A stretch of DNA of 64,000 nucleotides, taken from CAWDDA01 sp963813345 (GTDB lineage: Bacteria; Acidobacteriota; Blastocatellia; RBC074). Below are positions 1 through 10,237 of this stretch, piece after piece. The position numbers and the translations under genes are program-made. Numbering within the stretch: the first letter of the stretch is position 1; every line of letters starts with the position of its first letter. The DNA lies in assembly GCA_963813345.1 (NCBI GenBank), contig CAWEYR010000033.1, positions 296,810 to 360,809 on the forward strand. The letters run 5' to 3'. The notes beneath the pieces were generated by a model. It ran no database searches and had not been told where the DNA came from. It saw nothing but the letters and a program-made list of their open reading frames with translations.

Positions 1-169
1 GATGCGAGAGATGATCTGGTGAAAACCTGTCGACTTTCTCGCATCCCTTCAGGATGCGATTCGTCCACGGAATCGATCCAGGGGTTTCGAAGACTCAACC
101 CCTGGCTACGTTCTCGCACCGCTCCGCGGTGATTGCGCTGCTTCAAGCTGAAGCTTGAACTCCTATACA
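1..169. repeat. Left-edge intergenic DNA with dispersed repeat pieces
   Basis: No coding signal is seen. A hairpin with arms TCGCATCC and GGATGCGA lies at about 39-59. Positions 144-162 hold CAAGCTGAAGCTTGAACTC, one arm of the palindromic repeat family that appears complete at 16.5, 32.5 and 37.7 kb. The stretch around 80-135 (CAACCCCTGGCTACG, then a CCGCTCCGCGG core) resembles degenerate repeat text seen again near 52.8 kb. It lies just downstream of the minus-strand RraA-like gene, the same position relative to genes as the other copies. Confidence 0.55.
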
Positions 170-1030
170 CTACGGCTTGGGCGGGTTCTTCTTTTTCCAC
201 TCTTCGAACTCTTTTTCGAGCTCGGGTGAGAGTCTTGGATAGATGTCGCGAGTGCGGTTTTTGCCACGGTTCATGATCTCGCGCTTGAAGGTTTCGGTTT
301 GAACCGTGTTTTCGGCACTCTTGATGACGTCATCAGCGATTTGCGGGGGGAAGAAGAGAACGCCTTCCTCGTCGCCAACGACAACATCGCCTGGAAGCAC
401 TGTCACGCTGCCAATCCTTACAGGTCCGTTCCAATCGACCCCTACCTGATCCGCCATCGCTGAGGCATGCGCGCCGACGTAATAGGTTGGGAAATCCTTC
501 ATCGGCAGAAACTCGTTCAAGTCGCGTATGCCGCCATCAACCACAACGCCGCGCATTCCGCGAAGCTTCATTGCGAGTCCGGTCATATCGCCCATAAACG
601 TTGCGCGATCGATGGCGCCTCCGAGCTCAACGACAGCGATATCACCCGGCTTTGCATCTTCACCCGCGCGAACATTCCACTGGAAGTCCCAGTCACCTTC
701 CTTTGCCAGCTGCCGCACGCCTTCGTCGAGATCCGGACGAACCGGCAGATAACGCATCGTCAGAGCGCGGCCGACCAACTTGACGCCAGGTTGCGTAAGC
801 TTGAAGTGATTCGCGAAGCAGTGCCGGTAGCCTTTGCCTTGGACCGCTCCCCACATCGCTTCGACCGGCAGCTTTCGCATCTTCTCGAGCTGGGCGTCAG
901 TTACTCGCGTTCGCGCCGGAGCGAGCACGTCCATCAGCGGAGTCCACGTGTCTCGTTGCGAACGCAGGTTCTTTGGAACTGCTACTACCTGAAGAGCAAT
1001 AATCAATATGAGTGAAAGCCATCGAGCCAT
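170..1030 (-). CDS. Exported RraA-like / HMG aldolase-family protein
   Basis: An intact protein of 286 aa from the chosen start. An in-frame ATG at 1090 would overlap the end of the receptor gene. The ATG at 1030 has GGGAGG just upstream and is followed directly by a hydrophobic segment of about 20 residues (MARWLSLILIIALQVVA), a likely signal peptide or anchor. The core has the RraA/HMG-aldolase pattern: GDMTG near residue 147, then VVVDGGIRD with Arg169-Asp170, and Glu173 in RDLNE. Family members are metal-dependent pyruvate-type aldolases/decarboxylases or, as RraA, RNase E inhibitors; the intact R-D-x2-E motif favours an enzyme. A family member with a signal peptide is unusual. It is the last gene of a minus-strand set with the TonB receptor (49 bp upstream) and the enolase-superfamily enzyme, so a role in breaking down an imported acid is inferred. 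The substrate is unknown. Confidence 0.8.
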   Translation of the reverse strand: MARWLSLILIIALQVVAVPKNLRSQRDTWTPLMDVLAPARTRVTDAQLEKMRKLPVEAMWGAVQGKGYRHCFANHFKLTQPGVKLVGRALTMRYLPVRPDLDEGVRQLAKEGDWDFQWNVRAGEDAKPGDIAVVELGGAIDRATFMGDMTGLAMKLRGMRGVVVDGGIRDLNEFLPMKDFPTYYVGAHASAMADQVGVDWNGPVRIGSVTVLPGDVVVGDEEGVLFFPPQIADDVIKSAENTVQTETFKREIMNRGKNRTRDIYPRLSPELEKEFEEWKKKNPPKP

Positions 1031-1079
1031 CGAATGCCTCCCAAGATTCCGCCTGAAGGCGGTACAACGTACCTTAATG

Positions 1080-4000
1080 CTACCAGTCAATCTTCAAGGC
1101 GAACTGAAGAATGCGATTGTCATTAATGGTTGATGTTATACGTCCCGCCGTGGGTGACCCGATGTTTGCATTCGGGAAACCAAATGACGGATGGTTGAAG
1201 AGATTGAAAGCATCAAACTGAAATCTCAGCTTTGCGTCTTCATAGAGCTTGAAGTCTTTTGCAAGCGACGTATCGAAGTTTACGTGGCCGGGCGCGTACA
1301 GCACACCACGCGCCGAGTTGCCGTATCCGCCGAACCCTTGCGCATTGAGTGGGGGAGCCACAAAGGCCGTCGTATCAAACCATCGATCCGCCGTTGGCTC
1401 ATCAAGCCGTCCATCAGCGATGCGATTTGGCCAGCTGGGCCCGCCGTTGTTGACGCCGCTATTCAAAAATACAGTGAAAGGCCGTCCCGTCGTCAGTGTC
1501 GTAATGCCGCTGACCTGCCATCCCCCAATCACATTGCCCAGCGCGCCGCTCGAGAGCCACTTGCGGCCCGGACCAAAAGGCAATTCATAGACGTAGCTCA
1601 TCACACCGCGATGCTTGACATCGTAGCCTGACGGGCCGCGGCCCGCGCGAATGTTCGTGACAGTTTGCGGACCACCCACGGCTCCGCCGCCGCTTGCGGG
1701 CGAGCCACCAAAGTCGATCGATTTGCCATAAGTATAACTCACAAGAAACTGCAGACCTTGGGCGAAGCGCTTTGTTACCTTTGTCTGCAGGCTATGAAAC
1801 GTCGACATGTTCTGCGGCTCTGCGATGTTGATCGTTGCAACATTTTTCAACGGCTGAATCAGACGGCGGTCCGCCTGCGGTACTGATGAAGGACCAGGTA
1901 GAACCTCGTTGATGTTGAAGAATACAGGGATGTGTACACCTCTACTGCCGGCATAGCCAATCTCAATCGCTATAGAGTTGGTAAGCTCGCGCTCGATGTT
2001 CAGGCTGAACGATTGCGCGTATGGCGTCAGGTTCGAGAATGCGTGACCGACGATCAGATGGATTGGCTGCATTCAACTCTGCGGTGGTTATGGGCTTGAG
2101 CGGCTGAATGTTAGGAAATGGCCGGTTGATCACCGGTATCGCACCGCTCAGGAAAGCTGTGCCGAGCGGATTCGTTTCGGGCGCAAAGTTCTGTGAGATG
2201 GTATAGGGCACGTTAATTCCCAGCAGGTTCGACGCCGAGAACGGTTCCGGAAAATGGCTTATGCCGTAACCTCCCCGTAAGCACCGTCTTCGCGTTACCA
2301 AACATGTCCCAGGCAAAGCCGATCCGCGGACCGAGGTTGCCCCATCGAGTCTCTTTGCCTGCAGTCTCAGAAATTCCGCCCTCACCTGCATATGCCAGCC
2401 TGAGATTCGTGCGATCAAAATTCACGAGCCTGTTTCGAATCTCGACATCGGGCTGATAGATCTCATAGCGTACGCCGAGGTTGAGCATCAGCCGCGCATT
2501 AACCTTGTAGTCATCCTGAACAAAGAGCGCATGCTCCTGGTTAGTCGTGTAGTAGGGCTCGATCAGGAATCCCCGCGAACCTCCCGTCGAGTACCCGGTC
2601 AGCAGCGTTGCGATTCCTGACCCACCGGTATTGGTCGTTGGATCATTCGTGAAGTTATTGTTGAAGTTTATGCTGCCCCTCGTGTTCGTATGTGTGAAAG
2701 GCGACGTCAGCCGACGCACATAACGATAGCCAAACTTCAACGTGTGATTGTTCACTGTCCAATAGACGTTGTCTTCAAACTGATAGTGCGTCTGGCGCGG
2801 GTTGACTGGCAGGAAGGCCGGCCCGCCACTCAATCCGGTGAAGTCCTGAATGTTGATGTTCGGCAAACCTGTAGTTATCAGATTGACATTGATTCCCAGG
2901 ATGCCGAGCGAAGTCGCGGCATTCTTTCCAAAATCCGATTGCAGGGTCTCGGGCGTCGTGCGCGCAAATCCGGTCCGGAACTCATTGATCAGCGCGGGAC
3001 CGAAAGAGATGCGTGTAATTGAATGCGGCTCCTTGCGTGCGAAGCTTTGTATTCTGAATTCCCGCAACAAAAGGCCCAAGCTCGAATCGTTGCGCCGCTT
3101 CGGGCGGCGTCGGCAGGCAGCAGGCCGCCTGACCCTGCGGTGCATCAAGCTTGTAGTCATCGAAGTTATAACGGAAGAATATCGAATTGCCGTCATTGAT
3201 CTTGTGGTCGATTCGGAAATTGAAAGCATTCTCGCTAACTACACGGTTTGCAACTGAAATGTAGTTATCGAAGTTTCCGTTTCCAAGCCCTGCAATATTC
3301 GGCAGCGGATAGATACTCGCCGTATTCAGTCCAACTGGATTGAGGAGACTTTGCGGGATGATGTTTCCCGGAAACTGATCGCGTAGCAATCGGGGATTCG
3401 ATGCACTCACAGGTCTTGTCGGATCAAAATTCGGGTTATTGCGTGTCGTCAAGGGGATTGTATATCGGGAGCAACACGCCACTCCGATTTCGGTAATCGC
3501 TGAAATCGCCGCGTCTCGTCTTTTCCGTCGGAACGGTATTTGTAAAAGTCAAACCGCGCAGCTCTCGCAGGCCCGCATAATCCACAAAGAAGAATGTTCT
3601 GTTCTTCCCGCTGTAGAAAGTTGGTCCGCCTTCGCCAAAACGCGGAAGCCCGAGAGGACCTCCGATCGCAGCGCCAAACTGGTTGCGCCGAAACGGCGGT
3701 TTTACCGGTACAGCCTGTCTCGTTGCAAACACGTTTCGCGCATCGAGCACCTGATTCCGCAGAAAGTCGAAGACTGTTCCGTGAAAATCGTTCGAACCGG
3801 ATTTCGTCGATACCGATACTACGCCCGCACCCCGGCCGAATTCGGCCGAGAACGTGCCGGCAAGCACTTTGAACTCGCGCACCGATTCGATTGATGGCGT
3901 CACGATCACCGTGTTGAACGTGTATTCGTTGTTGTCGATTCCATCGATCAGCCACGCGTTTGAATTTGCGTGATGACCCAGCGCATTGAAGTTTGCAGCG

Positions 4001-4573
4001 CCCCGAGGATTGAATGTGCTTGCTCCTGAAAGATTCTCACCCGCCTGCCCCGGCGTGATACCCGGCACCAGATAGACCAGCGTCGCGAAGTTCCTTCCAT
4101 TCAGTGGAAGCTCGCGTACGGCGCGCTCCTCGATCACTGCGCCAAGCTCAGCCGACTCTGAATGCACAAGTGGTACCTGAGCCACAATGTTCGTGGTCTC
4201 GCTGACGTCACCAACCTCCATTTCGATGTCGACGCGTGCCTTCTGATCCACCTGCAGAACAAGGCCCGTACGGAGCTGTTTCCTGAACCCGCTCTTCTCG
4301 ATCATCACGCTGTAAGTACCCGGTATCAGGAATGGCGAAATGTAGTTGCCTTCTTCGTCAGTGGTAAGCTGCTGTGACGTGCCCTTGTCGGTTTCCGTAA
4401 TTGTCACCTGGGCGCCTGAGATTGCCGAGCCCGACTTGTCGCGGACAGTTCCAAGGATCGTGCCGGACGTGACTTGCGCAGTCACAATGCCGGTACAGGC
4501 AACCAGCAACCCGAGAACAATTGTCAACATGCAGGATTGATCGTATGATGGTAGCGAGTAGCGGCTTGTTCAC
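1080..4573 (-). CDS. TonB-dependent receptor, Oar-like, with carboxypeptidase-regulatory domain (frame-broken)
   Basis: An outer-membrane receptor read in five or six fragments (about 4573-4535, 4530-3436, 3482-2982, 3229-2213, 2418-1963, 2072-1080) that join in order into one protein of about 1160 aa. The likely start is a GTG at 4573 behind AAGGAGG: the VNKPLLATII reading joins the hydrophobic MLTIVLGLLVACTGIVTAQ segment after a break near 4535, giving a signal peptide. Next come a CarboxypepD_reg-like beta-sandwich (SGTILGTVRDKSGSAISGA), a plug domain (ELPLNGRNF, WLIDGIDNNEY, SAEFGRGAGVV) and a long barrel with FVQDDYKV and LGVRYEIYQPD. It ends in LQFALKIDW, a terminal aromatic typical of outer-membrane barrels. 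The breaks are judged mostly sequencing error because every segment stays conserved. It is co-directional with the flanking enzymes and probably imports their substrate. Confidence 0.85.
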
Positions 4574-4640
4574 TTCGTCCTCCTTGTAATTTGAAAGCCC
4601 TCCACTCACGGTCGGGCTACTGACATGCGTTCTGTCAGCC

Positions 4641-6020
4641 TCAGCTCCAGAGCCGATCCCACGACCGTTCCTTGTCCCACTCCGGAGTCGGCTCGAAATA
4701 ACCCGGATGGTCGGGATGGAGATGCGCACGAATCACGCTTTCGTTCAAAGCTTCGATTCCAAGACCCGGCCGCTCAGGAACGATCGCGTGGCCGTCCTTG
4801 ATCTCTGGTTTCGGACTGACCATATCGCCCCACCAGGGCACATCCAGCGAGTGATGCTCGAGACAGAGAAAGTTTTCGGTCGCCGCAGCACAATGAACAT
4901 TTGCCATAAACGAAATCGGCGTCCCGGCAAAATGCATTGCCATCGGAACGCCGTGTTCCATCGCGAAGTCTCCGATCTTCTTGGTTTCGAGAATGCCGCC
5001 GGATGATGCGAGGTCGGGATGAATCATGTCGACTGCGCCCATCTGGATCAATTTCATGAAAGGCTCTTTGAGGTAGATGTCTTCACCGGTAAGAATCGGC
5101 GTCGTCGTCGAATCCTTGATTTGTTTCATCAACTCGCCGTACTCCCACGGAACCATATCCTCCATCCACGCGAGATTGTGTTTCTCCATCGCGCGCGCCA
5201 GCTTGATGCAGCTGTTCACGCTAATGTGACCATAATGGTCAGATGAGAGCGGAATATCCATCCCGATCACTGAGCGGATTTCACCAATGAAGTTCGAAAG
5301 AATCTCGATCCCTTTGTCAGTGATCTCAATCCCCGTAAATGGATGTTGCACTGTCGAGCGCCCTACGCCAGGCACGCCAGCGGGCTGCGAAAGCGTACCC
5401 GGAATACCTCGCAACAGCCCGATGCCAAAGTCCTGTTTGAGATACGTGATGCCGATATCCATCCGCGCCTTCAACCGCTTGCCTGCCTCGATACCGTCGG
5501 GCGGCGAGCCGGGCTTGCGATCGCGCGCCGCGGGGCCCTCGGTAGTATCGGCATAGAGTCGCACGCGATCACGAAACTTGCCGCCTGCCATCTGATACGC
5601 AGGGACACCGAAGGCCTTGCCAGCCAGGTCCCACAGAGCCATTTCAATTCCGCACACGCCACCAGCCTGCCGCGCGTGATGACCAAACTGTTTGATCTTG
5701 CGAAAAATCCGATCGATATCGCACGGGTTTTCACCAATCACACGGCTCTTGAGGAATAGTGCGTAGGTCTTGCTCGCTCCATCGCGCACTTCACCAAACC
5801 CTGAGATTCCCTGATTGGTATCGATACGGATAATCGGGCAGATCATCGGGGCGCCGGCAACGACGCTCACCCGCAGATCAGTGATCTTGAGCTGTGACGG
5901 CAAAGAGCTGCGACGAACATCCTGTCCGATGCTCTCGAAGTCTTCGTTTGTAAGCCATCCCGAAGCCGCAGCTCCGGCAATTCCGGAACTTAGAGTGCTG
6001 ACAAATGATCGGCGTTTCAT
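4641..6020 (-). CDS. Tat-exported mandelate racemase/muconate lactonizing enzyme-family dehydratase
   Basis: An intact 459 aa enolase-superfamily enzyme. The start has AGGAG upstream. The N-terminus MKRRSFVSTLSSGIAGAA carries a twin-arginine motif and a small-residue hydrophobic stretch, so export folded through Tat is likely. N-terminal capping domain about residues 45-170, barrel after that. Candidate catalytic and metal residues are the ITYLKQDFG lysine region (about 195), Asp261 and His265 in SSDHYGH, Glu287 in WMEDMVPWE, Glu313 in LTGEDIY and His363 in AMHFAGTP. This layout resembles the galactonate/gluconate dehydratase branch, which dehydrates aldonic acids. The exact substrate cannot be read from sequence. 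It is the first gene of the minus-strand set with the TonB receptor (67 bp downstream) and the RraA-like protein. An exported copy is unusual, since most family members are cytoplasmic. Confidence 0.85.
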   Translation of the reverse strand: MKRRSFVSTLSSGIAGAAASGWLTNEDFESIGQDVRRSSLPSQLKITDLRVSVVAGAPMICPIIRIDTNQGISGFGEVRDGASKTYALFLKSRVIGENPCDIDRIFRKIKQFGHHARQAGGVCGIEMALWDLAGKAFGVPAYQMAGGKFRDRVRLYADTTEGPAARDRKPGSPPDGIEAGKRLKARMDIGITYLKQDFGIGLLRGIPGTLSQPAGVPGVGRSTVQHPFTGIEITDKGIEILSNFIGEIRSVIGMDIPLSSDHYGHISVNSCIKLARAMEKHNLAWMEDMVPWEYGELMKQIKDSTTTPILTGEDIYLKEPFMKLIQMGAVDMIHPDLASSGGILETKKIGDFAMEHGVPMAMHFAGTPISFMANVHCAAATENFLCLEHHSLDVPWWGDMVSPKPEIKDGHAIVPERPGLGIEALNESVIRAHLHPDHPGYFEPTPEWDKERSWDRLWS

Positions 6021-6392
6021 TATCGACTCCTGCTCAAAAGTAGGTCATAGCAGACAGGTAAACTGCTGCTGACGAGCAACGATCCCACGATAGGAATGTC
6101 AGAATGTCAGAATGTTATTACGCGCGATGATAGGTGCGTAGTACAGCATGTGAGACGGAGTGTCAATATTATAGTGCTGAGTGCTGAGGAGGGAGTCTGC
6201 AGTTCGAAGACGCGATGAGTTAGCCACTGGATACACACTGAAGAGCCTTGGAAAGATCACGGAATGCAACCAGAATCTCAAGACTTAATTCCGCTTTTCC
6301 GTACTCTTTCCAGCACCCAGCACTCAGCATCTTCTCTTCGTTTCTTCCTTCCTTGCACTTCCGTTCGCGTGCCATTAATCTCTGATCCTCGC
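6021..6392. promoter_or_regulatory. Divergent intergenic region with heptamer repeats
   Basis: 372 bp between the minus-strand dehydratase operon and the plus-strand TPP-enzyme gene, so both promoters should lie here; no confident -35/-10 pair was picked. It contains an 8-bp direct repeat (GAATGTCA units, about 6096-6113). It also has a GTGCTGA heptamer run at about 6174-6189 and the inverse (CAGCACCCAGCACTCAGCA) at about 6312-6331. The two heptamer runs form an inverted pair about 130 bp apart. No gene is seen. Confidence 0.5.
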
Positions 6393-7935
6393 ATGATCAA
6401 TGGCGCTGAGAGTCTTGTGCGCACTGCACGAGCAGCAGGTATCGACGTCTGCTTCGCCAATCCGGGAACCACTGAGATGCCTCTCGTCATCGCGCTCGAT
6501 GCCGAGAAGAGCGTTCGGCCAGTGCTGTGTCTCTTTGAAGGCGTGTGCACAGGAGCGGCTGATGGTTACGGGCGCATGGCCGGCAAACCCGCACTGACAT
6601 TGCTCCATCTGGGGCCGGGATTTGCCAACGGTATCGCTTATCTGCACGATGCCCGCCGCGCTCGATCGCCGATCGTCAACCTGATCGGCGAACACGCCAC
6701 CTGGCACATCGCGGCCGATGCCCCGCTTAACTCCGACATCGAGTCACTCGCGCGGCCCGTTTCAGCCTGGGTTCATCGAAATTTGACCTCCGAAGAGCTT
6801 GCCGGCGATATGGCAGACGCAGTGGCCGCTGCAGCCAGTTATCCCGGCCGAATAGCTTCCCTGATAGTTCCGCACGATTCTCAGATCGGGCCTGCATCGG
6901 GCGAAGTCGCGCCGAAAAAACCTCAGGGGCCGGAACCCGCTGAGCAATCACTTATCGATCGGGCGATAGAAATCCTGCGATCAAGCCGCAGAGCCCTGCT
7001 TTTTCTGGGAGGCGAAGCTCTCAGTGAGCGCGGACTCAAGGCCGCAGCGAGAATCAGTGCCGGCACCGGATGCCAGCTGATGTGCGGAGACGTTTCCTAA
7101 ACGTATAGAGCGCGGTGCGGACATTACGCGCCTCCCGCGACTGCCGTATTTCCCCGAACCCGCGATTGAGGCGCTGGCGCCCTTCGATTCGGTCATTCTG
7201 GCAGGTGCGAATGAGCCCGTATCGTTCTTTGGTTATCCGGGCCTGCCGAGTTACTTCATCGCTCCCGAAAAGACAAAACAGACGCTCGCGTCTCCTCATC
7301 AGGATGTGATAACCGCACTCGAGTACGTCGCCGATGCACTTGGAACAGATCCGGCTCGCATAGAAAGCGCTCCGCCTGATCGACCTCAAGGCCCACTGAA
7401 TCTTGAAAACCTTGCAGCGGCGATTGCGAGTGCTCAGCCAGAGGGTGCGATCGTGATGGACGAAGGCAATACGAGCAGCTTCTTCTATTTTGGTGTTTCG
7501 GCAAAGGCACGGAGGTTCACAATGCTCGCTCAGCCGGGTGGAGCGATAGGAATGGGGCCTCCATGCGCAACTGGCGCCGCTGTGGCGTGTCCTGATCGCC
7601 CGGTAATCAACATCCAGGCTGACGGAAGTGCGTTCTACACGTTCCAGGCTCTCTGGACCCAGGCGCGGGAAGCTCTCAACGTAACGACGATCATCTGCAA
7701 TAATGGGGGATATCGTGTGCTGGGTATCGAGATGAAACGAGCGGGAGTTACGGAGTTCACTCCAGGGCTTGAGAGTCTTGTCTCGCTCGCGCGGCCATCG
7801 CCCGACTGGGTGAAGCTTGCGCAAGGCATGGGAGTCAGTGGCGAGAGAGTTGATAACGCAGAGGCCCTTGCCCGAGCCATCGAGAACGCTGTACGCGAGC
7901 CGGGTCCACACCTGATTGAGGCAGTGCTTTCATAA
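6393..7935 (+). CDS. Thiamine-pyrophosphate enzyme, acetolactate synthase / benzoylformate decarboxylase-like (one frameshift)
   Basis: Two reading frames form one TPP enzyme of about 515 aa. The chosen start, MINGAESLVRTA, matches the usual start of the PYR domain; its ribosome-binding site is weak. The PYR domain has the catalytic glutamate in LFEGVCTGAADGYGRMAG (about residue 50). The C-terminal PP domain has the TPP/Mg motif from QADGSAFYTF to IICNNGGYR. The frame breaks at about 7086: removing one G from the GG at 7086-7087 turns the CGDVS-stop reading into a continuous CETFPKRIERG. The family splits or joins 2-oxo acids through a TPP carbanion. Which acid is used here is unknown, but the FadJ-like gene 21 bp downstream suggests the product feeds acyl-CoA metabolism. 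Confidence 0.82.
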
Positions 7936-7956
7936 TTCGTTAAGGAGTCATTACTG

Positions 7957-10064
7957 ATGAGTGATCTGGTGCAACTTACTCAGGACGGCGAAATAGCCGT
8001 CATAACGATCGTCAATCCGCCCGTAAATGCGCTTAGTCCGGGCGTACCGGAAGGAATCGGTTCGGCAATCGAAGCGATTCAGAATAATGATGCGGTGAAA
8101 GGCGCGATTCTGATTGGATCCGGTCAGACCTTCATTGCGGGTGCAGATATCAAGGAGTTCGGAAAGATTACGTCGGGTCAGCGTCGCGAAGGAATCAACC
8201 TCACCGATCTGCTGCTCGCAATCGAGGACTCGTCGAAACCAGTTGTGGCAGCAATTCACGGAACTGCTTTCGGAGGCGGTCTCGAAACTGCAATGGCATG
8301 TCACTACCGCGTCGCCGTGGCATCGGCACAGGTCGGTCAGCCCGAAGTCAACCTCGGAATCATTCCGGGCGCAGCGGGAACACAGCGGCTGCCGCGTCTT
8401 GCAGGAATCAGCAAGGCGGTCGAGATGTGCGCATTTGGCGCTCCAGTCAAGGCTGCAGATGCGCTCAAGGCGGGCATCGTCGATCGCATTGTCGAAGGCG
8501 ATCTGCTGGAAGGCGCAAAGGCTTTCCTCAGCGAACAGCTACGACTTGAAGTCGTGCATCGAAAGACGCGCGACAAGCAGGAAAAGTTAGCGGACGCCGC
8601 GGCGAATGCTTCAGTTTTCGCCGCAGCGCGCGCTGAAGCTGCGAAGACAAAGCGCGGAATGATAGCTCCGCTGGCCGCAATCAATGCCGTCGAAGCGGCA
8701 ACCACACTTTCATTCGAAGGGGGCTGCAAACGAGAGCGCGAACTTTTTACTGATTGTCTTTTTTCGGATCAGTCAAAGGCGCTGATTCATGTTTTCTTCG
8801 GTGAACGCGAGGTCGCAAAGATCCCGGAATTAACAAAGAGACAAAGACGTTTGAAATCAGGCGTGCCGCGATTATCGGGGCCGGAACGATGGGTGGCGGA
8901 ATCGCGATGTGTTATGCGAATGCAGGGATTCCGGTTCTTCTGAAAGAGACAGAGCAGGCGGCCCTGGATCGAGGAATGAGTACGATTTCGAAGAACTATG
9001 CTAATTCCGTTAAGAAGGGGCGATTCAGTCAGGAGGAAATGGACCGTCGCCTCGCGCTGATCACGCCGACACTGAGCTATGACGGCTTCGAGAATGCGGA
9101 TATCGTAGTTGAAGCCGTTTTCGAAGGGATGGAGCTGAAGAAGGAGATTTTTGCGGAGCTTGAAAAGATCTGCCGCAAGGACACGATACTCGCATCCAAC
9201 ACGTCGACGTTGAATATCGACGAGATTGCATCGGTTACTTCGCGGCCCGAAATGGTGATCGGCCACCATTTCTTTTCGCCCGCAAATGTCATGCGTCTGC
9301 TGGAGATCGTCCGAGGCAAGGCTACAAGTAACGAAGTCATTGCTACGTCGATGGGTCTTTCGAAAAAGCTGAAGAAAGTGGGCGTCCTTGTCGGGAACTG
9401 TCGCGGTTTCGTAGGCAACCGTATGATCGCACCGTATGGCCGCGAAGCACAGTTTCTGGTGGAAGAGGGAGCCAACCCTCAGGATGTCGACGGCGCACTC
9501 TACAGTTTCGGAATGGCGATGGGGCCGCTTGCGATGGGAGACCTCGCCGGGCTGGATGTGGGGTATCGTATCCGTAAAGAATACAAACACCTCGAAGAAC
9601 CGGGGGTCCGGCAACCACGAATCGCTGACAAGCTTGTAGAGATGGGAAGGTACGGACAGAAGACACTTGCCGGCTGGTACCGATATGACGAGAACCGGCG
9701 CCCTCAGCCCGATCCGGAAGTCGAGACGGTCATCAAAGAAGCGTCGAAAGAAGCAGGTATCGAGAGGCGCAAGATCAGCCCGGAAGAGATTGTTGACCGC
9801 ACGATCTACGCGCTCGTCAACGAAGGCGCTAAGATTCTCGAGGAAGGATACGCACTAAGGGCCGTCGATATTGATATCATTTACGTCAACGGATATGGCT
9901 TCCCGGCGTGGCGTGGAGGTCCAATGTGGTATGCCGACACTGTTGGCTTGCCGAAAGTGCTTGCAAGAATCGAAGAGTTCCATCAGAAGTTTGGTGATTT
10001 GTGGAAGCCGGCACCGCTTCTTGTAGAGCTGGCTCACGAGGGAAAGAGATTCAACGAGAAGTGA
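7957..10064 (+). CDS. fadJ: Bifunctional enoyl-CoA hydratase / 3-hydroxyacyl-CoA dehydrogenase (one frameshift)
   Basis: Hydratase-first fusion of about 700 aa, as in FadJ/FadB and peroxisomal multifunctional enzyme. The start has AAGGAG upstream. The crotonase half has the oxyanion-hole segments FIAGADIKEF and HGTAFGGGLE and the glutamates in QPEVNLGIIPGAAGTQRL. The dehydrogenase half has the NAD-binding motif AAIIGAGTMGGGIA, then NTSTLNIDEIA, the catalytic His in GHHFFSPANVMRL, and the C-terminal domain ending with YGFPAWRGGPMWYAD. A break at about 8826-8836 separates the halves; the KIPE and KETKTFEIRR frames join cleanly there. It performs the middle two steps of beta-oxidation, with the thiolase gene 173 bp downstream supplying the last. 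The 173 bp between them hold no clear gene. Confidence 0.9.
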
Positions 10065-10237
10065 CGCATGGATGCAGTGCGCTGAAGTTATCGTCAGATA
10101 CGCTCCACGGACGCGTGTCAGAAGCCGGTTAGACTCCGAAGCGTCGCGAAGCTTCAAGGTAGTACCGTGTTTTACCTGCGCTTTCAGAATGTCCGTAGAG
10201 CGTCCTGAGCGACTTCCAGGTGCTTGAGGAAAACAAA

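Noticed and set aside
7054..7911. Minus-strand open frame (285 codons)
   Set aside because: Antisense to the TPP enzyme, Arg/Cys-rich, and no start signal.
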